A DNA stretch of 64,000 nt, from contig NZ_CP108430.1 in assembly GCF_041435335.1 (NCBI RefSeq), positions 6,051,001-6,115,000 on the forward strand, given 5' to 3'. The translations under genes were made by a program, and so were the position numbers. Shown here one piece after another: positions 25,017-33,098 of this stretch; position 1 is the first letter of the stretch, and each line of letters begins with the position of its first letter. The DNA comes from Streptomyces sp. NBC_01283 (GTDB lineage Bacteria > Actinomycetota > Actinomycetes > Streptomycetales > Streptomycetaceae). The notes under the pieces are model-generated. The model ran no database searches, was not told the DNA's origin, and saw only the letters and a program-made list of their open reading frames with translations.

Positions 25017-25943
25017 ATGTTCGGCCGTTGGCTGGGAGACCGTACGAAGCGAGGCGGTGGGGCCGGGCGGATCGGAGTCGGTCAAGCGGTAAGGGCAGGG
25101 CGGGGCGGAGGGCCCATGTCCGCCGTGGCGGTTCCGCCGAGTGCGGGAGTGCTCAGCTGCCGGGTGCTCGACCCGGTCAATGAGCCCGTGCGGCACGCGG
25201 AGTTCGCGGTCAGTGATGCCATGGGGCGCAAGGTCGTCGGTGGGGGACTGGATCCGTACGGTTCGTTCGTCGCGACCGTTCCGGCCGGTGATTACCGCCT
25301 GGCGGTCTCGGCGGAAGGGTTCACTCCGTACCGGGCGAACGCCACGGTCGGGGAGAGCGCGCACGCCTCGCTCGGTGACGTCATGCTCCAGATAGCCCCG
25401 CCCCCGGCGCTGCCCGAGCCCGGTGACTGGGAGCTCGATCCGCTGCACTCCTCGGTCGCCTTCACCGCGCGGCACATCGGTCTTGCGCGTATTCACGGCC
25501 GGTTCAACAGTTTCGCGGGCGCCATACGGCTCGGGGAGCGCATGGAGGAGTCCGCGATGCACGTCGTCATCGACGCCGCCTCCATCGACACCGCCGTGAA
25601 GATGCGCGACGACCATCTGCGGTCCGGGGATTTCCTCGACGTGGAGCGCTTCCCGACGATGGAGTTCTACAGCGACCGCTTTGTGCACAAGGGCGGCAGT
25701 CGCTGGGCGATCTCGGGTGGTCTGACGCTGCACGGGGTGACGCGCACGGTGACGCTGGAGACGGAGTATCTCGGGGTGGGCCACGGCCTGGAGGGGGAGA
25801 CCCGGGTGGCCTGCCGCGCCTCCACCGAGCTGCATCGCGACGACTTCACGATCAACTGGCAGACGATGCTCGCCCGCGGCATCGCGGCGGTCGGGCCCAG
25901 CATCTCGATCGACCTCGACATCCAGGTCCTCCCCAAGGGTTGA
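25017..25943 (+). CDS. YceI-family protein with N-terminal carboxypeptidase-regulatory-like domain
   Basis: A 308-aa protein. Residues about 37-125 form a beta-sandwich domain of the carboxypeptidase regulatory-like type (VPAGDYRLAVSAEGFTPYRA). Residues about 137-308 are a YceI domain (WELDPLHSSVAFTARHIG, IHGRFNSFAGAI, DFLDVERFPTMEFYS, GGLTLHGVTRTVTL). YceI lipocalin-like barrels bind polyprenoids or other hydrophobic molecules. No signal peptide is visible, so it is probably cytoplasmic. MFGRWLG at 25017 is taken as start, although no strong Shine-Dalgarno is seen; earlier in-frame ATGs exist. Confidence 0.85.
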   Translation: MFGRWLGDRTKRGGGAGRIGVGQAVRAGRGGGPMSAVAVPPSAGVLSCRVLDPVNEPVRHAEFAVSDAMGRKVVGGGLDPYGSFVATVPAGDYRLAVSAEGFTPYRANATVGESAHASLGDVMLQIAPPPALPEPGDWELDPLHSSVAFTARHIGLARIHGRFNSFAGAIRLGERMEESAMHVVIDAASIDTAVKMRDDHLRSGDFLDVERFPTMEFYSDRFVHKGGSRWAISGGLTLHGVTRTVTLETEYLGVGHGLEGETRVACRASTELHRDDFTINWQTMLARGIAAVGPSISIDLDIQVLPKG

Positions 25944-25973
25944 TTCCGGCCCCCCGACTGGTCGAGCCGCCGA

Positions 25974-26219
25974 TTAGGGAGCTTCTAGCCAGCCCTCGTG
26001 CTCCGCCGCGAGTTCGTCGAGTGCCGCCCGGTCCAGGCGCCGGTCGGGGTCCTCGACCACGACCAGCCACTGGGCGTCCTCGGCGTCGTCCTCGCCGGCC
26101 AGGGCGTCACGCACGAGCTGGGGCTGCTCGCGCACGCCGAAACGGTCGGGGAGTTCTTCGGCCACTTCCTCCGCGGCATCGCGGTCGGGCAGCACCAGGA
26201 CATGTCGTACGTCGGTCAC
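25974..26219 (-). CDS. Small acidic protein of unknown function (81 aa)
   Basis: A GTG start at 26219 gives VTDVRHVLVLPDRDAAEEVA onward, a compact alpha/beta-looking acidic protein rich in Glu/Asp and ending HEGWLEAP. It is convergent with the YceI gene (30-bp gap) and divergent from holA. The pattern (a beta strand, then a helix with EEVAEELPDRFG) looks like a real fold, but I do not recognise the family. Confidence 0.65.
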   Translation of the reverse strand: MTDVRHVLVLPDRDAAEEVAEELPDRFGVREQPQLVRDALAGEDDAEDAQWLVVVEDPDRRLDRAALDELAAEHEGWLEAP

Positions 26220-26392
26220 CCGGCCATTCTCCGATACGGGGCGGGCCGCCCGGGAACCGGCTGCGGTGGACGGGCCGTGAGTGGAAGGGGCGTGGGTGGA
26301 AGGGGCGCGGGTGTAGGGGGCGCGGTGCTCGGGTCGCACCGGGCGGGCTGTACGGGGTCGGCTGTCAGTGGCGCGTGGGATGCTTGACCGCG

Positions 26393-27379
26393 ATGGCCAG
26401 GAAGACAGATACCGCCGACCCGCTCGCCCCCCTCACGCTCGCCGTGGGCCAGGAGGACCTCCTCCTCGACCGCGCCGTGCAGCAGGTGGTGGCCGCCGCA
26501 CGCGCCGCGGACGCCGACACGGACGTGCGCGACCTCACCTCCGACCAGTTGCAGCCCGGCACACTCGCCGAGCTGACCAGTCCCTCGCTCTTCGCCGAGC
26601 GCAAGGTCGTGGTCGTACGCAACGCGCAGGATCTGTCGGCCGACACGATCAAGGACGTGAAGGGGTATCTCGCGTCGCCGGCCGAGGAGATCACCCTCGT
26701 CCTGCTCCACGCGGGCGGTGCCAAGGGCAAGGGGCTGCTCGACGCCGCCCGCAAGGCGGGGGCCCGTGAGGTCGCCTGCCCCAAGATGACCAAGGCCGCG
26801 GACCGGCTCTCGTTCGTGCGGAGCGAGTTCCGTGCCCTGGGCCGTTCGGCCACGCCCGAGGCGTGCCAGGCCCTCGTCGACTCGATCGGCAGCGATCTGC
26901 GGGAGCTGGCGTCGGCGGTGTCCCAGCTGGTGGCGGACGTCGAGGGCACGATCGACGAGGCCGTCGTCGGCCGCTATTACACGGGCCGCGCCGAGGCCTC
27001 CAGCTTCACCGTGGCCGACCGCGCGGTGGAGGGACGGGCCGCCGAAGCGCTTGAGGCGTTGCGCTGGTCCCTGTCGACCGGTGTCGCTCCCGTCCTGCTG
27101 ACCAGTGCCCTCGCGCAGGCCGTCCGGGCGATCGGCAAGCTCTCCTCCGCACGAGGCGGGCGGCCCGCCGACCTCGCCCGCGAGCTGGGCATGCCGCCCT
27201 GGAAGATCGACCGGGTCCGGCAGCAGATGCGGGGATGGACGCCGGACGGCGTGGCCGCCGCGCTCACCGCTGTCGCGGCGGCCGACGCCGGGGTCAAGGG
27301 AGGCGGGGACGACCCGGAGTACGCCTTGGAGAAGGCCGTGGTCGCCGTCGCCCGCGCGGCAAGGGCCCGCCGAGGCTGA
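26393..27379 (+). CDS. holA: DNA polymerase III delta subunit
   Basis: A 328-aa clamp-loader subunit that opens the beta sliding clamp. It shows the HolA plan: LAVGQEDLLLDRAVQQVV at the N-terminus, ELTSPSLFAERKVVVVRNAQDL, a middle helical lid and a C-terminal collar helix bundle (RELGMPPWKIDRVRQQMRGW). Length is normal for the family. ATG 26393 has only a weak ribosome site. In other streptomycetes holA is close to a convergent rpsT; here about 29 kb separates them. Confidence 0.92.
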   Translation: MARKTDTADPLAPLTLAVGQEDLLLDRAVQQVVAAARAADADTDVRDLTSDQLQPGTLAELTSPSLFAERKVVVVRNAQDLSADTIKDVKGYLASPAEEITLVLLHAGGAKGKGLLDAARKAGAREVACPKMTKAADRLSFVRSEFRALGRSATPEACQALVDSIGSDLRELASAVSQLVADVEGTIDEAVVGRYYTGRAEASSFTVADRAVEGRAAEALEALRWSLSTGVAPVLLTSALAQAVRAIGKLSSARGGRPADLARELGMPPWKIDRVRQQMRGWTPDGVAAALTAVAAADAGVKGGGDDPEYALEKAVVAVARAARARRG

Positions 27380-27756
27380 CCTGAGCAGGGGCTCGAACCG
27401 GCGTCTGGGCTGACCGCCTGGGCTGACCGCCTGGGCTGGCCGCCCGGGCTGGATGTCTGTGCCGGGGATGGCTGCCGCGGGATGGGCGGCGCGGGATTCC
27501 CGTGCCGGACGCGAGTGCTGGCCGCCTGCGCGGGACGCGTCGGCCGCCGGTGCCGGAGCCTGTGTCAGACGCCTGCGCTGGGGCACCCGCGCCGGAGTCC
27601 GTGCCGGACGCCCAGGCCAGAGCACCCGCCCCGGCCGCCTGCGCTGGTCGCGTCGGCGGCCCGGCTGCCCGCGCCGGACGCCCCCGCAGGAGCGCCGGCA
27701 CCGAAGAAAACCTCTGCCGCTACCCCCCCCTGGGGAGGGCGTCGCCCAGACTCAGC
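27380..27756. other. Non-coding, repeat-rich stretch at the left edge of the inserted block
   Basis: No convincing gene is present in these 377 bp. A 13-bp unit (close to GCCTGGGCTGACC) is repeated three to four times at about 27403-27451. After it come imperfect GC-rich repeats of the type GCCGGACGCC and GCACCCGC. Open frames here are Ala/Pro/Arg-rich without domain structure. It may be a degraded or expanded repeat marking the junction of the accessory block. No intrinsic terminator for holA is obvious. Confidence 0.6.
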
Positions 27757-28845
27757 TCAGACGCCCGAGTAAGAGTGTTTGCCGCCGAAGAGGAAGTTCA
27801 CTCCGTAGTAGTTGAACAGGTAGCAGCTGAAGGCGATCAGGGCGAGGTAGGCGGCCTTGCGGCCCTTCCAGCCCGCCGTCGCGCGGGCGTGGAGGTAGCA
27901 GGCGTAGGCGACCCAGGTGATGAAGGACCAGACCTCCTTGGGGTCCCAGCCCCAGTAGCGGCCCCACGCGTCGCCCGCCCAGATCGCGCCCGCGACGATC
28001 GCGAACGTCCACAGCGGGAAGACCGCGGCGTTCACGCGGTAGGCGAACCGGTCGAGGCTGACCGCGGCGGGCAGCCGCTCCATGACGGAGGTCGCGAAGC
28101 GGCCGGGACGGCCGCCCCCGGCGAGCTTGCTCTCGTACGAGTCGCGGAAGAGGAAGACGAGGTTGGACACCGCGCCGAGGTAGAGGACCGCGCCGCAGAA
28201 GATCGCGGTGGAGACGTGGATCCACAGCCAGTAGGAGTGCAGGGCCGGGACCAGGGGGGCGCTGTCGGTGTAGAGCCAGGTGACCGCGATGCCCAGGTCG
28301 AGCAGGACGGTCGTGACCAGCGGCAGACCGATCCACCGCACGTCCTTCTTCGCCAGGAGCAGGGCGAGGTAGACGCCGACGGCCACGGTGGAGAACGTGA
28401 TGCTGAACTCGTACATGTTGCCCCACGGCGCCCGCTGCACCGAGAGGGCGCGGCTGAGCACGCCGCCGGCCTCGGTGAGGAAGGCGAGCACGGTGAGGGA
28501 CACGGCGATCCGTCCGTAGAGGTCGCCCTGCTCGTCGCCGCCGTGCGCGCCGGGCCCGTCCTCGACGTCGCGCGCGTCGGTCGTGGAGCGCCCGATCACC
28601 TTCGGCCGGTCCAGTACGGCCGTACCACCGCTCGCCTGTGCCTGGCCCGCCCCCGCGGTCTCCCGCCCGGCCACCGCCCCGCCGTCGGCGACGAGCGCGG
28701 CGGCCGTGCGGCCGACCTTGCTGCGGCTGCCGAAAATCCATTCGGTGATATGGGCGAGGAAGGCCAACGTGTAGACAGCCATTGACGAATAGATCAGCAC
28801 ATTGCTGATGTGCGCCAAGTTCTCGTTGGCGGCGGCCAGATTCAC
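27757..28845 (-). CDS. ccsB: Cytochrome c biogenesis protein CcsB/CcsA-type (heme handling)
   Basis: A 362-aa membrane protein with about eight helices and the Trp-rich heme-handling motif WGRYWGWDPKEVWSFITW near the C-terminus. The conserved segment RAPWGNMYEF follows the third helix, and His residues in transmembrane or loop positions (HSYWLWIHV) are also present. System II cytochrome c assembly uses such a protein with ResB to export heme. A hydrophilic insert (about 45-105) separates helices 1 and 2. GTG start with AAAGGGG upstream. No resB, ccdA or thioredoxin-like partner is adjacent, unlike the usual ccs locus, so this may be an extra or relocated copy. Confidence 0.85.
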   Translation of the reverse strand: MNLAAANENLAHISNVLIYSSMAVYTLAFLAHITEWIFGSRSKVGRTAAALVADGGAVAGRETAGAGQAQASGGTAVLDRPKVIGRSTTDARDVEDGPGAHGGDEQGDLYGRIAVSLTVLAFLTEAGGVLSRALSVQRAPWGNMYEFSITFSTVAVGVYLALLLAKKDVRWIGLPLVTTVLLDLGIAVTWLYTDSAPLVPALHSYWLWIHVSTAIFCGAVLYLGAVSNLVFLFRDSYESKLAGGGRPGRFATSVMERLPAAVSLDRFAYRVNAAVFPLWTFAIVAGAIWAGDAWGRYWGWDPKEVWSFITWVAYACYLHARATAGWKGRKAAYLALIAFSCYLFNYYGVNFLFGGKHSYSGV

Positions 28846-29370
28846 TTCTCTGCCCCTTTGAAGGATTCAGACTGCGAGCCGGGCGCGGTCCACGCCCGGG
28901 AAGCAGCCTAGCCGCCGCGCCCTTCCTGACGGCATCCGGGGCCCGTGGCCGCAAAGGGCAATGCCACCCCGCCTCGGGCCAGTTGGCCCGCCACGGCGAC
29001 GTGGACTCAACACGATGCGGGGTGTAGGGGGCTAGGGGACTAGGGGCTAGGGAGCTTGTGGGCTTGGGGTGGAACTCATGGGTGGGGATCATGCCTTCGG
29101 GTGTCCGGGGAGCCGAAGCCGTTGGTTAGGACGGAGGTTGACGGCCACTCAGGCATCATGATTGAATCGATCAAGTTGTATTCCGTACCCATTGATTTCT
29201 GCCTGATTCTGCGGATCTCCTCTTGATTTCCGTGTGATTCAAGCCACTTCAGGGGTGCCATTCACAGGGAACCCTCAAAGCGGGGGCCGGGGTTCCGTGT
29301 TCGCGTGGTGAGAAGCAGGGGGCCTCCGTTCTGTCTCGGAGGGGATTCGGCCGCGTACGGCCGTCACTTT
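28846..29370. other. Intergenic region between ccsB and the Hpg genes
   Basis: A 525-bp divergent gap. The left part is the ccsB upstream region (a GC-rich start, then TAGGGG-type runs near 29025-29055). The section 29145-29260 is distinctly AT-rich and carries spaced TGATT(T)C repeats (separate entry). GGAACCC (29268-29274) and GGGTTCC (29290-29296) form an inverted repeat just before the hpgT start region. I see no gene here; short frames near the right end belong to possible upstream starts of hpgT (GTG 29305). Confidence 0.6.
29192..29240 (+). promoter_or_regulatory. Four phased direct repeats (TGATTTC/TGATTC) upstream of the Hpg operon
   Basis: TGATTTC starts at 29193 and TGATTC at 29204. 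The pair recurs as TGATTTC at 29224 and TGATTC at 29235. Spacing is 11 bp within each pair and 31 bp between pairs, so all sites lie on nearly the same helix face. Eleven-base direct repeats are typical of OmpR-type response regulators and SARP activators in Streptomyces. The regulator is not in this window. Confidence 0.5.
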
Positions 29371-30669
29371 ATGCACGCAGAACTGATCCTGGCGGATCTG
29401 CACACGTCTCTCGACTCTCCGGTCATCGAATCGATGAACTTCCTCAACGAGATCGCGCAGCGTTTCCCCGAGGCACTCTCGATGGCCGCGGGGCGGCCCT
29501 ACGAAGGATTCTTCGACACCGCGGACATGCACCGTCATCTGCGCGTCTTCGAGGAGCATCTCCTTTCGGAGAACGGCGGGGACGTGCCCCGGACGCGCCG
29601 CACCCTCCTGCAGTACGGCAGGACCAAGGGGATCATTCACGGCCTCATCGCCAAGAATCTCTCCGTCGACGAGAACATCGACGTCGACCCGGAGAGCGTG
29701 GTCGTCACGGTCGGCTGCCAGGAGGCGCTCTTCCTCACGCTGCGCGCGCTGCGCCGCGGCGAGGAGGACGTGCTGCTGGCTCCGATGCCCTGTTATGTGG
29801 GGGCGACGGGGGCGGCCGAACTGGCGGATATGCGGGTACTTCCCGTCAAGGAGAGCGTCGACGGCATCGACCTGGACGATCTCGTCCGGGTCGCCGAGGA
29901 GGCCAAGGCGGCCGGATTGCGGCCGCGTGCCTGTTATGTCGTGGCCGATTTCGCCAATCCCTCCGGCGCCAGTCTCAGCCGTGACACCAGGGAAGCCTTG
30001 CTCCGGCTGGCAGCCGAGCACGACTTCCTCATCCTGGAGGACAACCCCTACGGGATATTTCAGGCCACCGGCATCGAGCCGCTCCCCACGCTCAAGTCCC
30101 TCGACCGGGACAGACGGGTCGTCTATCTCGGTTCCTTCGCCAAGACGGGCCTCCCGGGTGCGCGGATCGGATTCGTGGTCGCCGACCAGCAGGTGGCGAC
30201 GGTGGACGGCCGGTCCGAACTCTTCGCCGACCAGCTGGCGAAGATCAAGAGCATGCTCACGGTAAACACGTCACCGGTGGCCCAGGCGGTGATCGGCGGG
30301 AAACTCCTGGAGAACGACCACAGCCTGCGCGCGGCGAACGTACGGGAAACGGAGCTGTACCAGGGGAACCTCCGGCATCTGCTCAAGGAACTCGAGCGGA
30401 ACTTCCCGGCGGGGAGCCGTCCCGAGGTGACCTGGAATACACCGGCCGGCGGGTTCTTCGTCGTCGTCACGGTTCCTTTCCCGGTCGACGACGAACTCCT
30501 TGAGCATTCCGCGCGCCGGCACCGGGTCCTGTGGACTCCCATGCATCACTTCTATGGCGACGGTCGACCACGCCGGCAGATCCGTCTGTCCTTCAGCTAT
30601 CTGTCCCCGGAGGACATCACGGTCGGCGTCGGCCGTCTCGCGGAGTTCATTCGCGAGCAGGCCGGCTGA
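29371..30669 (+). CDS. hpgT: 4-Hydroxyphenylglycine aminotransferase (HpgT)
   Basis: A 432-aa fold-type I PLP aminotransferase. Visible are MNFLNEIAQRFPEALSMAAGRPYEGFF, VTVGCQEALFLTLRAL, the PLP-contact DFANPSG, and SFAKTGLPGARIGF with the Schiff-base Lys. The sequence fits HpgT enzymes of glycopeptide and CDA clusters, which turn 4-hydroxyphenylglyoxylate into L-4-hydroxyphenylglycine using Tyr as amino donor. hmaS and hmo downstream complete the pathway. Start taken at ATG 29371 (MHAELILAD) by family length; GTG 29305 would add 22 residues. Neither has a strong Shine-Dalgarno. Confidence 0.88.
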   Translation: MHAELILADLHTSLDSPVIESMNFLNEIAQRFPEALSMAAGRPYEGFFDTADMHRHLRVFEEHLLSENGGDVPRTRRTLLQYGRTKGIIHGLIAKNLSVDENIDVDPESVVVTVGCQEALFLTLRALRRGEEDVLLAPMPCYVGATGAAELADMRVLPVKESVDGIDLDDLVRVAEEAKAAGLRPRACYVVADFANPSGASLSRDTREALLRLAAEHDFLILEDNPYGIFQATGIEPLPTLKSLDRDRRVVYLGSFAKTGLPGARIGFVVADQQVATVDGRSELFADQLAKIKSMLTVNTSPVAQAVIGGKLLENDHSLRAANVRETELYQGNLRHLLKELERNFPAGSRPEVTWNTPAGGFFVVVTVPFPVDDELLEHSARRHRVLWTPMHHFYGDGRPRRQIRLSFSYLSPEDITVGVGRLAEFIREQAG

Positions 30670-30827
30670 CGTCTGACACCGGGAAATCCCCGTTCGCTTT
30701 TCCTGCCCCGTACCACTTGCCTTACTTTTCCCGGAATCCGTCGAGGCCGTCGCATCCGCCGGTCGGATTCCCCTGCCCGAAAACTTGCCGGAAAACTGCC
30801 GTTCGGCATGCATGAAGAAAGAAGACC

Positions 30828-31934
30828 ATGAGACCTTTTGATGAACTCGGAATTGACCACGTCGGCTTCTCGGTGGGTGATATCGACGCCGCCACCGCAT
30901 TCTTCACGGAGAGCTACGGCCTCGGCGTCTACGCGCGCTCCACGTCCCCGGCCGCCGAGACCCGCGCCGCCGAGACCCGCGCCGCCGTGGGCCGGCACGG
31001 CATCCGCTTCGTGCTGACCGACGCACAGGGCGCCGACCACGCGGCAGCGGCCTACGTGGAGCGTCATGGTGACGGCGTGTCAGACATCGCGCTGAGCACG
31101 CCGGACGCCACGGCCGCCTTCGAGGAAGCGGTGCGTCGTGGCGCCCGGCCGGTCGCCGCCCCGCAGGAGCGCGACGGCGTCGTCACCGCGTCCATATCCG
31201 CGTTCGGCGACGTGACCCACACGTTCGTGCAGCGCCCCGAGGGCACGCCCACCCACACGCTGCCCGGCCTGACGCCGGTGGACGGAACCCCCGACGCCGA
31301 CGGGAGCCAGTCCGCGTCCACCGCCGCTGGACTGCACACGATCGACCACTTCGCCGTGTGCCTGGAGCCCGGCCAGCTGGTGCCCACAGTCGAGTTCTAC
31401 GAGACCGTCCTCGACTTCGAGATGGTCTTCACCGAGCGCATCGTCGTCGGCGGCCAGGCCATGGACTCCAAGGTGGTCCAGAGCCGCTCCGGCGCCGTGA
31501 CGCTCACCTTGATCGAGCCGGACACCTCCCGCGAGCCGGGCCAGATCGACAAGTTCGTCAAGGAGCACGGCGGCGCGGGCGTCCAGCACATCGCGTTCGC
31601 CACGGACGACATCGTGCGGGACGTGACCCTGCTCGGCGGCGCCGGTCTCGCCTTCCTCAAGACCCCGCCGACGTACTACGACCTCGTGCCGGAGCGCCTC
31701 AGCCTGCTGCGTCACTCGGTCGACCAGCTCCGCTCGCTCAACATCCTGGTCGACGAGGACCAGGACGGGCAGCTGCTGCAGATCTTCACGAAGTCGGTCC
31801 ACCCGCGCGGCACCCTGTTCTTCGAGGTCATCGAGCGGCTCGGCGCGCGCACGTTCGGCAGCGGCAACATCAAGGCTCTCTACACGGCGGTCGAGATGGA
31901 GATGGAGCGGGCGCAGCAGGACGGCGGCCGGTGA
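30828..31934 (+). CDS. hmaS: 4-Hydroxymandelate synthase (HmaS)
   Basis: A 368-aa non-heme iron dioxygenase of the HPPD/HmaS family. It has two vicinal-oxygen-chelate halves. Iron ligands are in DHFAV and VQHIAF (His) and LFFEVIER (Glu). HmaS converts 4-hydroxyphenylpyruvate to 4-hydroxymandelate, whereas HPPD makes homogentisate. The call rests on the neighbours hpgT and hmo, which form the Hpg pathway. ATG 30828 follows AAGAAAGAAG. A 158-bp gap after hpgT may hold its own promoter. Its TGA overlaps the hmo GTG by 4 bp. Source of 4-hydroxyphenylpyruvate is presumably primary metabolism, as no prephenate dehydrogenase is nearby. Confidence 0.88.
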   Translation: MRPFDELGIDHVGFSVGDIDAATAFFTESYGLGVYARSTSPAAETRAAETRAAVGRHGIRFVLTDAQGADHAAAAYVERHGDGVSDIALSTPDATAAFEEAVRRGARPVAAPQERDGVVTASISAFGDVTHTFVQRPEGTPTHTLPGLTPVDGTPDADGSQSASTAAGLHTIDHFAVCLEPGQLVPTVEFYETVLDFEMVFTERIVVGGQAMDSKVVQSRSGAVTLTLIEPDTSREPGQIDKFVKEHGGAGVQHIAFATDDIVRDVTLLGGAGLAFLKTPPTYYDLVPERLSLLRHSVDQLRSLNILVDEDQDGQLLQIFTKSVHPRGTLFFEVIERLGARTFGSGNIKALYTAVEMEMERAQQDGGR

Positions 31935-33007
31935 CTCCGCTCTGCATCGCCGATGTGGCACGCCTCGCGGCCGAACGACTCCCGCAGGGCGTACGGGACT
32001 TCGTCGACGGCGGCAGCGGTGACGAGTCCACCCAGGCCACCAACCGGACCGCGCTCGACGGGGTCCGGCTGCTGCCCAGGGTCCTGGGCGGCACGGCCGA
32101 GGCCGACACCTCCGCGAAGCTGCTCGCCACCGCGGCGGGGATGCCGCTGGCGGTGGCCCCGATGGCGTACCAGCGGCTGCTGCACCCGGACGGCGAACTC
32201 GCGGCGGCGCGTGCCGCCCGGGATGCCCAAGTTCCCTACATCATCAGTACGTTGAGCAGCTTCACGCTGGAGGAGATCGCCTCGGTCGGCGGCCCCGTCT
32301 GGTTCCAGCTGTACTGGGTGCACGACCGCGACGTGGTGCTCGACCTGGTCCGCAGGGCGGAGGAAGCGGGGTGCGAGGCCCTCGTCGTCACCGTCGACGT
32401 GCCTCACATGGGCCGCAGGCTGCGTGACGTGCGCAACGGCTTCTCGCTGCCGTCCGACGTGGTCGCGGCGAACCTCGGCCCGGCCCCGGTCTCCGCCGCG
32501 CACACGCGGCAGGCCGGAAGCTCGGCGGTGGCCACCCACACCGCCCTGGCGTTCGATCCGGCGATCGGCTGGGACGACCTGGCGTGGCTGCGGGAGCGGA
32601 CGAAGCTTCCGCTGGTCCTCAAGGGGATCCTGGATCCGCGGGACGCCGAACGCGCCGTGGACCTCGGTGCCGACGGGGTGATCGTCTCCAACCACGGCGG
32701 CCGGCAGTTCGCGGCGGCCGTGCCGAGCGTCACCGCGCTGCCCGGGGTGCTTGAGGCGGTCGGCGGCCGGTGCTCGGTGCTGTTCGACAGCGGCGTACGC
32801 ACCGGCATGGACGTCCTGCGTGCCGTGGCGCTCGGCGCCGACGGGGTGCTGTGCGGCAGGCCCGTGCTCTGGGGCCTTGCCGCCGACGGCGAGGCCGGGG
32901 TGCGGCTCGTGCTCGACCTGCTGCGCACCGAACTGCGCGAGGCGCTGCTGCTGTCCGGCTGCCCCGACCTCGCGGCGGCCCGCGAGCTGCGCACCGTTCA
33001 CCTCTGA
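31931..33007 (+). CDS. hmo: 4-Hydroxymandelate oxidase (Hmo), FMN-dependent
   Basis: A 358-aa FMN-dependent alpha-hydroxy-acid dehydrogenase. Family signatures are PMAYQRLLHPDGE, VTVDVPHMGRR, LVLKGIL, the catalytic SNHGGRQ (active-site His) and the phosphate-binding LFDSGVRTG. In Hpg pathways it oxidises 4-hydroxymandelate to 4-hydroxyphenylglyoxylate for HpgT. It starts at GTG 31931 inside the hmaS stop (GTGA). A long inverted repeat follows the stop. Confidence 0.88.
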   Translation: MTPLCIADVARLAAERLPQGVRDFVDGGSGDESTQATNRTALDGVRLLPRVLGGTAEADTSAKLLATAAGMPLAVAPMAYQRLLHPDGELAAARAARDAQVPYIISTLSSFTLEEIASVGGPVWFQLYWVHDRDVVLDLVRRAEEAGCEALVVTVDVPHMGRRLRDVRNGFSLPSDVVAANLGPAPVSAAHTRQAGSSAVATHTALAFDPAIGWDDLAWLRERTKLPLVLKGILDPRDAERAVDLGADGVIVSNHGGRQFAAAVPSVTALPGVLEAVGGRCSVLFDSGVRTGMDVLRAVALGADGVLCGRPVLWGLAADGEAGVRLVLDLLRTELREALLLSGCPDLAAARELRTVHL

Positions 33008-33015
33008 TACGACCC

Positions 33016-33062
33016 GAGGGCCACGCCCGCCACGGCCTCCCGGCCCGGCGGACGTGGCCCTC
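33016..33062. terminator. Bidirectional terminator-like inverted repeat between hmo and the oxygenase gene
   Basis: GAGGGCCACG (33016-33025) and CGTGGCCCTC (33053-33062) form a perfect 10-bp stem with a 27-nt GC-rich loop, centred between the two convergent cluster operons. It lacks a T-tract. Confidence 0.6.
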
Positions 33063-33098
33063 GGCATCAGGCCCGAGCGGCCTCAGACTTCCGCACCC

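Noticed and set aside
27502..27756. A gene in the repeat-rich stretch after holA
   Set aside because: The frame is Ala/Pro/Arg repeats without ribosome site or domain and runs into antisense of ccsB.
30828..31934. Ordinary 4-hydroxyphenylpyruvate dioxygenase (tyrosine catabolism)
   Set aside because: The fold is shared, but the overlapping hmo and upstream hpgT make 4-hydroxymandelate synthase far more likely.
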